From an uncultured Eubacteriales bacterium (GTDB taxonomy: Bacteria > Bacillota > Clostridia > Peptostreptococcales > Anaerovoracaceae): 11,340 bases of DNA. The stretch is taken from contig CACWYF010000066.1 in the NCBI GenBank assembly GCA_902765035.1, forward strand, positions 1 to 11,340. Direction: 5' to 3'. Within the stretch, counting starts at the first letter, position 1, and every line of letters starts with the position of its first letter. The translations under genes were made by a program, and so were the position numbers. Under the pieces are notes generated by a model. It had not been told where the DNA came from and did not search any database. It saw nothing but the letters and a program-made list of their open reading frames with translations. Shown here in pieces: positions 1-6,403 of the stretch.

Positions 1-21
1 AAGAAATAAACGAGATTTTTT

Positions 22-717
22 ATGAGTTTTACAACTGACGCTACACCAAACGCGAGTATTCCGCCTAGCGAAATGCCAGATGCAACTAATCCGAATCCAC
101 CAAAGAAGGATTCAACCCTCAAGACGGTGCTAATTGTTTTGGCAGTAATATTTGGTATTCAATTCTTATTGCCGCTAATCTTTCTCGTATTCATTTTTGC
201 AGCGGTCGGGCCGAATATTGAGGAATTCTTCGATGATTTTACGGACGAGTTTAGCTATGAGTACGATGGTGGCTATAGCGACTATGGCGGCGTTTGGAAA
301 ATTGCAGACACCGAACAATGCTTAATGCTCGGAAGCGATAATGAGTTTAGTTGGCGTCAGATTTGCGATGATGGCTCAGATAATTATCTTTCGGGCAATT
401 ATACCGTTAAATCTGGCAAAGAAGCTGTTGACGATATTAATTTAACAACCGCTAAACGTGTACTTACAATCAACATTACTTCAGAAAAACCTGTAATCGT
501 TATTGGACATCCGGTTGTTTTCATTATTCAAACATCTGCTAACGTTACAGAAGTGGTAACCGTTAAAATCATTGACAGAACCACAAATGCTGAGGTTTCA
601 AGCAACCATACATTTGTCGAAAACGGTAAGGGCACATACACAGTCTTAGGATTGGCTGCTACCATCTCATCAGGAGTCATCTCCATCTGGATAACAGCAG
701 TCTTCTCGATCAGCTGA
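22..717 (+). CDS. Single-pass membrane protein of unknown function, 3' end chimeric
   Basis: I do not recognise this gene. It encodes 231 residues: a Pro/Asn/Thr-rich N-terminal tail (about 1-34), one strong hydrophobic helix (about 36-62), an acidic Asp/Glu/Tyr/Gly-rich stretch (64-90), then a probably extracytoplasmic part. Residues about 91-135 (GVWKIADTEQCLML and GNYTVKSGKEA) look like a small beta-rich domain of the kind found in single-pass Firmicute surface proteins. Residues about 145-210 are Thr/Val-rich and resemble an Ig-like beta-sandwich. The stretch is much more AT-rich than the rest of the window. From about base 650 the frame runs into the antisense strand of the FIST gene, so the last ~20 residues are unlikely to be native. 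There is no clear Shine-Dalgarno; the start is the first ATG of the open frame. Coding confidence is moderate, function unknown. Confidence 0.5.
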   Translation: MSFTTDATPNASIPPSEMPDATNPNPPKKDSTLKTVLIVLAVIFGIQFLLPLIFLVFIFAAVGPNIEEFFDDFTDEFSYEYDGGYSDYGGVWKIADTEQCLMLGSDNEFSWRQICDDGSDNYLSGNYTVKSGKEAVDDINLTTAKRVLTINITSEKPVIVIGHPVVFIIQTSANVTEVVTVKIIDRTTNAEVSSNHTFVENGKGTYTVLGLAATISSGVISIWITAVFSIS

Positions 718-1562
718 GCTCCGATGTTCATCGACAGATCCTCATTAGCTGCCATCGGGTGACGGATAGCTGTCACTTTGCCTGTGATGTCCTTGACTCC
801 GAGAGGCTTGAAGATAGTCTCAACGAGCAGATTGCCGCCTGCGCATGCCTCCTCGGACTTGCTGGTCCACTCGCAGTACTTCTTTACTGCAGGAACACCG
901 TCGATCTCAACCAAACATCTGTCATTTACGACCTTGGTCATTACGCCAAAATTATCGGTCTCCCTGAACTGGCCTGTGTATATATTTGCCATAGGCGCCT
1001 TTGATGCAAAGAGTGCGATAGCGCAGCCGTCTGCAAAGATCTTGTCATCGCAGATGATGCTCCACTTGCCTTCTACTGTGTTATCTGCTGCAGAGCCGCC
1101 GAATACAGGAACATCTCCGATTACGTCCTGGATTCCTGCGATATATTTTTCCTCTTCTGCAGGGCTTGCTGTCATGAAGAAATAGTCAGGCTCGAGGCCT
1201 CCCAGCTGGCTCATTGCTTCGCATGCCAGCTTTCTGCCTATCTCTCTTGCGCATTCGCCTTCTCCCTTGGCTGCGCCTGCAACGCCTACCTCAACATCTC
1301 CGCCAAAGCTCATGATGCCGGAGTAACCGTCCTCGCTGTTCAGATAGCCGTCCTTCACGCAGATGGCTGCCGATGAAGTGCAGCCCAGCACATGTGTACC
1401 TGCGACACTTCTGATCCCATTGACCACTGCTTCCTGATCCAGAACACATGAAGTGAACAGAAGACCCACTTTGGCATCTGCCAGCTTAGCCATCGCTGCT
1501 GATTCTGCACCGCTTGCACATGCATCAGGATTCTGACTGTAACCTACTTTAGTCTTGAACAT
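528..1562 (-). CDS. FIST N/FIST C domain sensory protein, C-terminus lost
   Basis: FIST proteins are signal-transduction sensors thought to bind small ligands such as amino acids; here the domain stands alone, without a kinase or methyl-acceptor module. FIST N covers about residues 30-200, with the recognisable loop VPVFGGSAADN near 152-162. FIST C begins near VEIDGVPAVKKYCEW (about 219-233). The start is firm: AAGGAGG lies 6 bases upstream of the ATG. Family-like sequence persists to about residue 307 (base ~639). The last 37 or so codons (to 528) are antisense of the AT-rich plus-strand gene, and a usual FIST protein would continue for perhaps 60-80 more residues. The product is therefore truncated or chimeric, and 639-1562 is the trustworthy part. 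No signal peptide is seen, so it is probably cytoplasmic. The ligand cannot be told. Confidence 0.75.
   Translation of the reverse strand: MFKTKVGYSQNPDACASGAESAAMAKLADAKVGLLFTSCVLDQEAVVNGIRSVAGTHVLGCTSSAAICVKDGYLNSEDGYSGIMSFGGDVEVGVAGAAKGEGECAREIGRKLACEAMSQLGGLEPDYFFMTASPAEEEKYIAGIQDVIGDVPVFGGSAADNTVEGKWSIICDDKIFADGCAIALFASKAPMANIYTGQFRETDNFGVMTKVVNDRCLVEIDGVPAVKKYCEWTSKSEEACAGGNLLVETIFKPLGVKDITGKVTAIRHPMAANEDLSMNIGAQLIEKTAVIQMEMTPDEMVAANPKTVYVPLPFSTNVWLLETSAFVVLSMILTVTTSVTLADV
637..660. other. Composition and gene-content junction
   Basis: Left of this interval the DNA is AT-rich and codes on the plus strand. Right of it the DNA is of ordinary window composition and codes on the minus strand for a FIST protein. 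Both reading frames run across it into each other's antisense, which native genes would not do. The breakpoint is placed where FIST-like sequence (TPDEMVAANPKTV on the minus strand) stops making sense. No insertion sequence, direct repeat or attachment site is visible. It is either an assembly chimera or an old recombination point. Confidence 0.6.
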
Positions 1563-1748
1563 GATTAACCTCCTTAATTACCTGCTTCATCTTTTTACTA
1601 ACGGTTTCAATAAGAAGTCTCTCTGTATGCTGCGTATACTTCTGCCATCGTATCATCAGAAATAATTGCAACTATAAGTTCACTCTACACTGTTCAGACA
1701 CCAAAACAACCGCGCCATCTCACCAGATGGGACGGCATTTCACACAAT

Positions 1749-1777
1749 GGGACTGCGTGAAGAATTCCGGCAGTCCC
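1749..1777. repeat. 8-bp inverted repeat
   Basis: GGGACTGC at 1749-1756 and GCAGTCCC at 1770-1777 are perfect reverse complements around a 13-base loop. There is no U-run directly after either arm, so a classical terminator is unlikely. It may be a regulator site or a leader hairpin of the divergent transcripts. Confidence 0.4.
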
Positions 1778-1816
1778 GCTTTCCGGAGTCTCACTTTTCC
1801 TTTCAGACGGGCCCTG

Positions 1817-1825
1817 TGGTATTAT
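1817..1825 (+). promoter_or_regulatory. Possible extended -10 promoter for the lipase
   Basis: TGGTATTAT matches the extended -10 pattern TGnTATAAT with one mismatch. No good -35 is seen at the usual distance, as tolerated for extended -10 promoters. It would give a leader of about 98 bases before the lipase ATG at 1930. This is inference from motif and position only. Confidence 0.25.
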
Positions 1826-1889
1826 TGATTCAAAGAACGATCACGCTGGACTGCAACTATCAGCAGAAGGGAGGCAAAGGCAATCTCTC

Positions 1890-1910
1890 CCCTGCTTCAG
1901 GAGAAGCGGG
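1890..1910 (+). promoter_or_regulatory. Leader hairpin holding an SD-like AGGAG in its loop and stem
   Basis: CCC (1890-1892) pairs with GGG (1908-1910), and GCTTC (1894-1898) with GAAGC (1903-1907), leaving T1893 bulged and an AGGA loop (1899-1902). The only Shine-Dalgarno-like sequence near the lipase start, AGGAG, lies in this loop and first stem base, about 26 bases before the ATG, which is too far for normal initiation. An outer GGCAA (1879-1883) and TTGCC (1916-1920) can also pair and extend the structure. Confidence 0.35.
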
Positions 1911-1929
1911 ATATCTTGCCTATTAATTA

Positions 1930-3228
1930 ATGAACAGATTTGTGAAATACGGAATAGTGGCTGTTATAGTCTGCTTCCTCGCAGGCGGTGCTTACTTTTT
2001 TATGAAGCCGCCCACAGGAGCTGAAATACCGTCGGTGTTCATCCACGGATACAGCGGCTGGGGACAGTATGATGAAAGATACGAGGAGACACCTTACTGG
2101 GGCCTGACTCTTACAGACTTCAGGAAGATGTTCGCAAGATGGGATCAGGAAATATACATGCCTTCTGTCGGTCCTCATTCGAGTGCCTGGGACAGAGCCT
2201 GCGAAATCTATGCTGAGATGACAGGCACGAGAGTGGACTACGGAGAAGCTCACAGTAAGAAGTGTGGTCACGAGAGATTCGGCAGAGACTATACAGGCAA
2301 AGAGCTGATCCCTGACTTCACATGGGACGGCGAGCATCCTGTCAATCTCGTCGGACACAGTTTCGGCGGCAATACTGCCAGAGTGCTTCTGGACCTTCTC
2401 GCTGACGGAGCACCTGAAGAGGTCGCTGCAACAGGCGACAACACCAGCCCGCTCTTCACTGGAGGGCATGAAGACATGGTCTTCTCGCTTTCAATTATCG
2501 CCTCGCCGAGCAACGGCGCCACGCTTGTCAATTCGACGCTTGAAAGCGGCGAATCCACAGGCAGCAGCTTCAGCCAGTCAAGCAGATATGACGGATACCT
2601 TGATCAGTTCGGTATATCCGCAGAAGACCACCGCACCAGCGAGAGCGTAAGTGCCGCTATCGAGGAGACCGGTTTCTATGACCACAACGACAGCGCCGTC
2701 AATGACATGCTCGTGGACAGAGCCTGTGCCATGAATGCAGAAATAGAGCTGCAGCCGGGTGTATATTATTTCTGCTACTACGGATGCCGCACTCAGGAAG
2801 ACGGATCCGGCGCCAGTGTCCCAACAGACAATATGTGCCGCTTTCTCAAGGACCAGGCGGCCGTCATCGGTTCATATTCGGGCAAAACAGCAGGTGCTTA
2901 TTCGGTAGGTTACGGTGATGAGAAGGAGACTTTCAAGGTGCCGGTGCAGAATCTCGATGCTGAATGGCAGCCTAACGACGGCACTGTAAATGTCGTGTCG
3001 GCTTACTGCCCGTATCACCTTGATGCAGACGGGAACCGAGTATATGACGAGCATGTCGAATACTCGGGAACAGACGCGGTGCAGCCTGGCGTGTGGAACA
3101 TCCTGCCGCAGTTCGATGAGGATCACTACGGATTCATCGGAGGTATTTATTCAGAAGACATAATGGATGTGAGACCTATCTATCAGGATATGCATGACCG
3201 GCTTGATGCGCTTCGTGTCAAACGCTGA
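1930..3228 (+). CDS. Membrane-anchored or secreted triacylglycerol lipase, family I.5-like
   Basis: A 432-residue serine lipase of the Geobacillus/Staphylococcus (family I.5) type, hydrolysing triacylglycerol or other lipid esters outside the membrane. Residues 8-25 form a hydrophobic signal or anchor helix after a short basic N-terminus. The oxyanion region is VFIHGYSGWG (36-45). The nucleophile is S144 in GHSFGG (142-147); by alignment from memory the triad is completed by D350 (WQPNDGTVN) and H399 (DEDHYGF). The zinc-binding residues typical of these thermoalkaliphilic lipases also appear to be kept: D88 (AWDRACE), H108 and H114 (HSKKCGHERFGR) and D225 (LDQFGI). Length fits the family (about 390-430). 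No good Shine-Dalgarno lies within 15 bases of the ATG; this start is chosen because it gives the signal helix. It stands alone on the plus strand and ends in a terminator. Transfer from bacilli or deep ancestry cannot be separated here. Confidence 0.88.
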   Translation: MNRFVKYGIVAVIVCFLAGGAYFFMKPPTGAEIPSVFIHGYSGWGQYDERYEETPYWGLTLTDFRKMFARWDQEIYMPSVGPHSSAWDRACEIYAEMTGTRVDYGEAHSKKCGHERFGRDYTGKELIPDFTWDGEHPVNLVGHSFGGNTARVLLDLLADGAPEEVAATGDNTSPLFTGGHEDMVFSLSIIASPSNGATLVNSTLESGESTGSSFSQSSRYDGYLDQFGISAEDHRTSESVSAAIEETGFYDHNDSAVNDMLVDRACAMNAEIELQPGVYYFCYYGCRTQEDGSGASVPTDNMCRFLKDQAAVIGSYSGKTAGAYSVGYGDEKETFKVPVQNLDAEWQPNDGTVNVVSAYCPYHLDADGNRVYDEHVEYSGTDAVQPGVWNILPQFDEDHYGFIGGIYSEDIMDVRPIYQDMHDRLDALRVKR

Positions 3229-3243
3229 TCCACCAGATAAATA

Positions 3244-3279
3244 ATGGGATCCCGCAGAAATCTGCAGGATCCCATTTTT
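3244..3279 (+). terminator. Rho-independent terminator after the lipase
   Basis: A 9-bp stem (ATGGGATCC at 3244-3252 with GGATCCCAT at 3267-3275), one mismatch, then GCAG/CTGC and an AAAT loop, followed by TTTTT (3275-3279). It starts 16 bases after the lipase stop. The mirrored strand has a weaker T-rich tail, so it may also stop minus-strand transcripts coming from the monooxygenase side. Confidence 0.8.
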
Positions 3280-3403
3280 GATATTTATTAATTCCGGCCT
3301 GAGGCGCTTATTCTCCTCCAGGTATCCGCGAGATCTTCGTTGACGACACTGCGCGGCTCGAACCTGCAAACATGGCAGGAAGGATTTGCCCCCCAATACT
3401 TCC

Positions 3404-3709
3404 TTAGAAGCAGATCTCCTTCTTGTCGGTGAAGTACTTATTTACTGAAAGCTTCTCAAGATACTCGCCCTGGAACTCCTGGAGTCTCTGATAGTGAGGC
3501 ATTGTGCGGTGGATGTTGTGTGCATCTGTGTCCTCCCACTCCTCATACAGGAAGAGTCCGTTCTCGTTGTCTACAGGCTTGAAGTATGCATATGCGTGGT
3601 TGCCCTCTTCAGCCAGTGAACCTGTGCGTACGCCTTCCTCCTCTATCTTCTTCAGAAAGTCTTCTCTCTTTCCCTCTTTGCATGTGTAAAATACATTGAT
3701 AACTAACAT
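3404..3709 (-). CDS. ABM-domain putative quinol monooxygenase
   Basis: A 101-residue protein of the antibiotic biosynthesis monooxygenase (ABM, YgiN-like) superfamily, small dimeric ferredoxin-like barrels that act on quinones or polyphenolics without a cofactor, or serve as stress proteins. Family traits: a beta strand at the start (MLVINVFYTCKEGKRE), EEGNHAYAYFKPVDN (about 34-48), the LYEEWED strand (about 54-60) and the H...MPHYQRLQEF helix (about 67-79). Length is usual for the family. GGGAG lies 7 bases before the ATG, so the start is well supported. It follows the frameshifted CARF-like gene by 33 bases on the same strand and may share its transcript. The substrate is unknown; the basic CF-ending tail is not informative. 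Confidence 0.75.
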   Translation of the reverse strand: MLVINVFYTCKEGKREDFLKKIEEEGVRTGSLAEEGNHAYAYFKPVDNENGLFLYEEWEDTDAHNIHRTMPHYQRLQEFQGEYLEKLSVNKYFTDKKEICF

Positions 3710-3742
3710 TTTAGTCTCCCTTCTGCGATAGTCCCTCGCCTC

Positions 3743-4295
3743 TTATTGATTATCTGTGTTATCGGAACCGTTTCCGGATCTGGTATCGTTTCTGCGCTCC
3801 GGCCTGTTTGCCTTGGTGTAGTCCCTGAACTCAAAGCTGCGGATGCGGACCGGCTTCTCGCCCGGCTCTCTTGCCTCGAGTGCAGCCTCATATGCATTAA
3901 TGAACCTCGTGATGGCTTTATTCAGCATCGCGAGCCTTTCGTTCTCTTCCTCGACATTGATATTCTCAAGGTCAAGGTCGTCAAGGAACTGCGCGATTCT
4001 GTACCTGTAGAAACTGTACTCAGACAGTGTTTCAGTATCCTCACCGCCGTATCCGTCGAAGTCGCGGAGCTGCATGTGCCTGAGCTCATCGCCTTCCTTA
4101 TACGTCGCACCGGTACCAAGCACGATGATCTCATCGATGCTCTCCCTCGAAAGGATATACTTGGTGCCCGCCTCAGCAACACCAATAGCATCGCAGTACA
4201 GAGTCTTTCTGCCCTCCTTAATATAAGAAGAACCGGTGCTCAGTCCTGTTCTCCATCGAATCCAGTGAAGTTATAAGAATATTGCGTTCAGTCAT
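3743..4295 (-). pseudogene. Frameshifted gene with CARF-like N-terminal domain
   Basis: The real start appears to be ATG at 4295, preceded by GGAGAGGAA. Its frame runs 25 codons (MTERNILITSLDSMENRTEH...) and hits TAA at 4218-4220. Coding continues one frame over from about 4228 as YIKEGRKTLYCDAIGVAEAG and KYILSRESIDEIIVLGTGAT, then helical sequence to a stop at 3743. Removing one T from the run near 4226-4232 restores about 183 residues. The order beta strand (NILITSL), helix (AEAGTKYILS), strand ending in a Gly loop (IDEIIVLGTGAT) is that of a Rossmann-like CARF domain, as in Csx/Cas_DxTHG-type proteins that sense cyclic oligonucleotides. Such proteins are usually much longer and carry an effector domain; here residues after about 150 become charged and low-complexity. 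It is probably both frameshifted and truncated. The coding call is firm, the CARF assignment is inference. The intact downstream frame alone would start at 4123. Confidence 0.6.
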
Positions 4296-4315
4296 TTCCT
4301 CTCCATTTCTTTTTA

Positions 4316-4342
4316 TGACAATGGGGACGGTTCTCCCTGTCA
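4316..4342. repeat. GGGGACGG repeat, copy A
   Basis: A 27-base unit bounded by TGACA (4316-4320) and TGTCA (4338-4342), with core ATGGGGACGGTTCTC. It matches the unit at 7789-7815 at 26 of 27 positions. It lies between the CARF-like gene start and the -10/palindrome at 4349-4366, so it would be in the leader RNA. Confidence 0.85.
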
Positions 4343-4348
4343 TTTTTT

Positions 4349-4366
4349 ATTCCATATGGAATTATA
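4349..4366 (-). promoter_or_regulatory. Perfect -10 overlapping a 14-bp palindrome
   Basis: On the minus strand TATAAT (4366-4361) runs straight into the perfect palindrome ATTCCATATGGAAT (4362-4349), which would cover the transcription start. This is a normal place for an operator. The start of the CARF-like gene lies about 55-60 bases downstream at 4295, with repeat A in the leader. No clear -35 is seen at 16-18 bases, as that position falls in repeat B. Confidence 0.35.
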
Positions 4367-4378
4367 GCAAAAAAAATG

Positions 4379-4421
4379 TGTCAGCGGGGACGGTCCTTTT
4401 AGAGGACCGTCCCCGGTGTCA
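4379..4421. repeat. GGGGACGG repeat, copy B: palindrome and possible argF terminator
   Basis: GGGGACGGTCC (4386-4396) and GGACCGTCCCC (4404-4414) form a perfect 11-bp inverted repeat with a 7-base loop, flanked by TGTCA on both sides. It begins 3 bases after the argF stop codon on the minus strand. Read in that direction, the hairpin is followed after 9 bases by eight T (4376-4369), so it could end argF transcription, though the gap is longer than in a standard terminator. Confidence 0.85.
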
Positions 4422-4423
4422 TA

Positions 4424-5422
4424 TTATTCACCTATTGTAGCGACTATCACTGCTTTGATTGAATGCAGCCTGTTCTCCGCCTCATCGAAGACTACCGAGT
4501 TCGGCCCTGAGAATACTTCCTCAGTTACCTCGCGGATGTCATATCCGAGCTTCATCTGCTCCGCCGCCATCGTCGTCTCAAAATTATGGAAGGACGGCAG
4601 GCAGTGCATGAAGAGGCAGTCAGGGTTTCCGGTCGATGCCATGAGTTCTTCAGTGACCTTGTATGGTGTGAGGAGTTTTACCCTCTCCGGGATCTGATCC
4701 TCTTCGCCCATCGATGCCCATATGTCTGTGTATATAACATCAGCACCCTTAAGGCACTCAGGGTCGCTGCTTACGACTATCTCAGCTCCGGTCTCTGCGG
4801 CAACAGCATTTGCCTTGTCCAGCACTGATGCATCCACCTGCTCAGCCAGCTCCGCCGGACCGTATGCAGCGAACTTCATGCCCATTTTGGCACATCCGTA
4901 CATCCAGGCATATGCCATGTTGTTGCGTATGTCACCCACGAACACGACCTTGACCTCTGAAAGAGGCTTGTCTATATGTTCTTCGATCGTCATGATGTCT
5001 GCGAGTATCTGGGTCGGGTGGTCCTCATCCGTAAGTCCGTTCCACACCGGCACACCGGCATTGGCGGCAAGCTCCTCAACCGTCGCCTGGCTGAAGCCTC
5101 TGTATTCGATGCCGTCGTAAAACTTCCCGAGTACCTTAGCCGTGTCTGCGATGCTCTCCTTCTTGCCCATCTGCGAGCTCTTCGGATCGAGGAATGTGGC
5201 ATAGCCGCCCTCGTCAGCAGCCGCGACCTCAAAAGAACACCTTGTGCGCGTCGAGGTCTTCTCGAACAGCAACACGATGTTTTTGCCTGCAAGTGAAGTC
5301 CCCCTGATGCCCGCCTTCTTCTTAGCCTTGAGCTCCTTAGCAAGATCCAGAAGATACCTTATCTCTTCCGGCGTGAAATCCATTAATGTGAGGAAGTTCC
5401 TTCCTTTAAGACTGACTCCCAT
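4424..5422 (-). CDS. argF: Ornithine carbamoyltransferase
   Basis: Joins carbamoyl phosphate and ornithine to citrulline (arginine synthesis), or runs the reverse in the arginine deiminase route (arcB). Length 332 matches the family. The carbamoyl-phosphate loop is STRTR (57-61), followed by DEDHPTQ (132-138), VFVGD opening the ornithine-binding domain (160-164), DIWASMGEE with the SMG loop (233-241) and HCLP with the active-site Cys (273-276). AAGGGGGG about 7 bases before the ATG supports the start. It is the last gene after amrB-amrA-amrS, 36 bases from amrS. No arginine deiminase, carbamate kinase or other arg gene is in the window, so anabolic or catabolic direction cannot be decided; argF is used as the default symbol. 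Confidence 0.95.
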   Translation of the reverse strand: MGVSLKGRNFLTLMDFTPEEIRYLLDLAKELKAKKKAGIRGTSLAGKNIVLLFEKTSTRTRCSFEVAAADEGGYATFLDPKSSQMGKKESIADTAKVLGKFYDGIEYRGFSQATVEELAANAGVPVWNGLTDEDHPTQILADIMTIEEHIDKPLSEVKVVFVGDIRNNMAYAWMYGCAKMGMKFAAYGPAELAEQVDASVLDKANAVAAETGAEIVVSSDPECLKGADVIYTDIWASMGEEDQIPERVKLLTPYKVTEELMASTGNPDCLFMHCLPSFHNFETTMAAEQMKLGYDIREVTEEVFSGPNSVVFDEAENRLHSIKAVIVATIGE

Positions 5423-5458
5423 TGTCTGTCCCCCCTTATTCTTTTCTGAATTGTATCT

Positions 5459-6382
5459 CTAACAGTTTCCTGTGTAAACGCTGTCCAGCTGCTCCCGTGC
5501 GACCTCCGCGAGCCGGTACACCTGCCGCACATCCGTCGCCCTGCGGTCTGTCATATGGAACCGCGGGAAAAACCTCGAGATATGCAGCGGGATTTTGCGC
5601 CCTATGACCCGGCCCTCTGCATCGGTAAGGCCTGCGATCCACTCCGTCATCGCCCGCATCTCATCCTCCGAGTCATTCTCACCCGGAACGATCAGCGTCG
5701 TCAGCTCGACATGGCAGTGCTTCACGGCCTCAGCGATGAAATCCATGACCATATGCCTGCTGCCGCCGAGCACCTCGTTATAGTAGCGGTCGGTGAACCC
5801 CTTGAGGTCTATGTTCATCGCATCGATATACGGTGCGAGCTCATGCATGACCTCCGGGCTTGCCGTCCCGTTCGTCACGATCACATTCACCATCCCGGCC
5901 TCATGAACCAGCCGGGCGGTGTCCCTTATATATTCGTATCCGATAAGCGGCTCGTTGTAGGTGAAAGCCACCCCTATGTTGCCGCGGTCACGGCACGAAG
6001 CCGCGATCGAAACCATCTCTTCAGGCGAAATATATTCAGCCGGACGGTGTCCGCCGTTGCGTCTTCCTGCAGCGGTCCGGCCATCTTCAGGCCCATTATA
6101 CTCTTCTTCAGCGTAACTGAAAGCCTCATCCGACCAGGATATCTGATAGTTCTGGCAAAACGGGCATCTCAGGTTGCATCCGTAACTCCCGGCCGAGACT
6201 ATCATGCTGCCCGGACGGAACTGCGCGAGCGGCTTCTTCTCGATAGGATCGAGCGCAAGAGAAGTGATCCTGCCGTAATTCGCGGCAGTCAATTTGCCGT
6301 CCCTGCAGGACCTGGCTCCGCAGAACCCGAGTCCGCCCTCGGGAATATTACAATGTCTGAAGCACACATTACAAATCGCCAT
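5459..6382 (-). CDS. amrS: AmmeMemoRadiSam system radical SAM enzyme
   Basis: A radical SAM enzyme of the PflA-like group found next to MEMO and AMMECR1 genes. The cluster motif is CNLRCPFC (C69, C73, C76). The N-terminus carries extra Cys residues (C4, C7, C11, C21, C26) typical of the family's zinc-like region. GVAFTYNEPLIGYEY (about 137-151) and MNIDLKGF (about 188-195) are family-typical. ATG at 6382 is preferred over the GTG at 6385: AAGGAAG sits 8 bases before the ATG. An insertion of about 30 residues, rich in Glu, Gly and Arg, lies at roughly 85-117 between QNYQIS and the ISPEEM helix. It starts 21 bases after amrA. The true reaction of the system is not settled, to my knowledge. Confidence 0.9.
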   Translation of the reverse strand: MAICNVCFRHCNIPEGGLGFCGARSCRDGKLTAANYGRITSLALDPIEKKPLAQFRPGSMIVSAGSYGCNLRCPFCQNYQISWSDEAFSYAEEEYNGPEDGRTAAGRRNGGHRPAEYISPEEMVSIAASCRDRGNIGVAFTYNEPLIGYEYIRDTARLVHEAGMVNVIVTNGTASPEVMHELAPYIDAMNIDLKGFTDRYYNEVLGGSRHMVMDFIAEAVKHCHVELTTLIVPGENDSEDEMRAMTEWIAGLTDAEGRVIGRKIPLHISRFFPRFHMTDRRATDVRQVYRLAEVAREQLDSVYTGNC

Positions 6383-6403
6383 CACACAGTCTTCCTTTAT
6401 ATC

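Larger units (their letters stand above)
1563..1929. other. Divergent intergenic region between FIST gene and lipase
   Basis: This 367-base gap holds no convincing gene on either strand. It contains the FIST ribosome binding site next to 1562, an 8-bp hairpin at 1749-1777, a possible extended -10 for the lipase at 1817-1825, and a second hairpin at 1890-1910. Two short tracts, GATGGGACGGC near 1726 and AATGGGACTGC near 1746, faintly resemble the GGGGACGG repeats found further right and may be decayed relatives. Confidence 0.5.

Noticed and set aside
759..1185. Two plus-strand open frames over the FIST gene
   Set aside because: Both are antisense shadows of the FIST domain coding sequence and have no ribosome binding site.
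3338..3375. tRNA-like T-arm (GGTTCGAGCC on the minus strand)
   Set aside because: The bases flanking the loop do not pair as a T stem, and no acceptor, anticodon or D arm can be placed around it.
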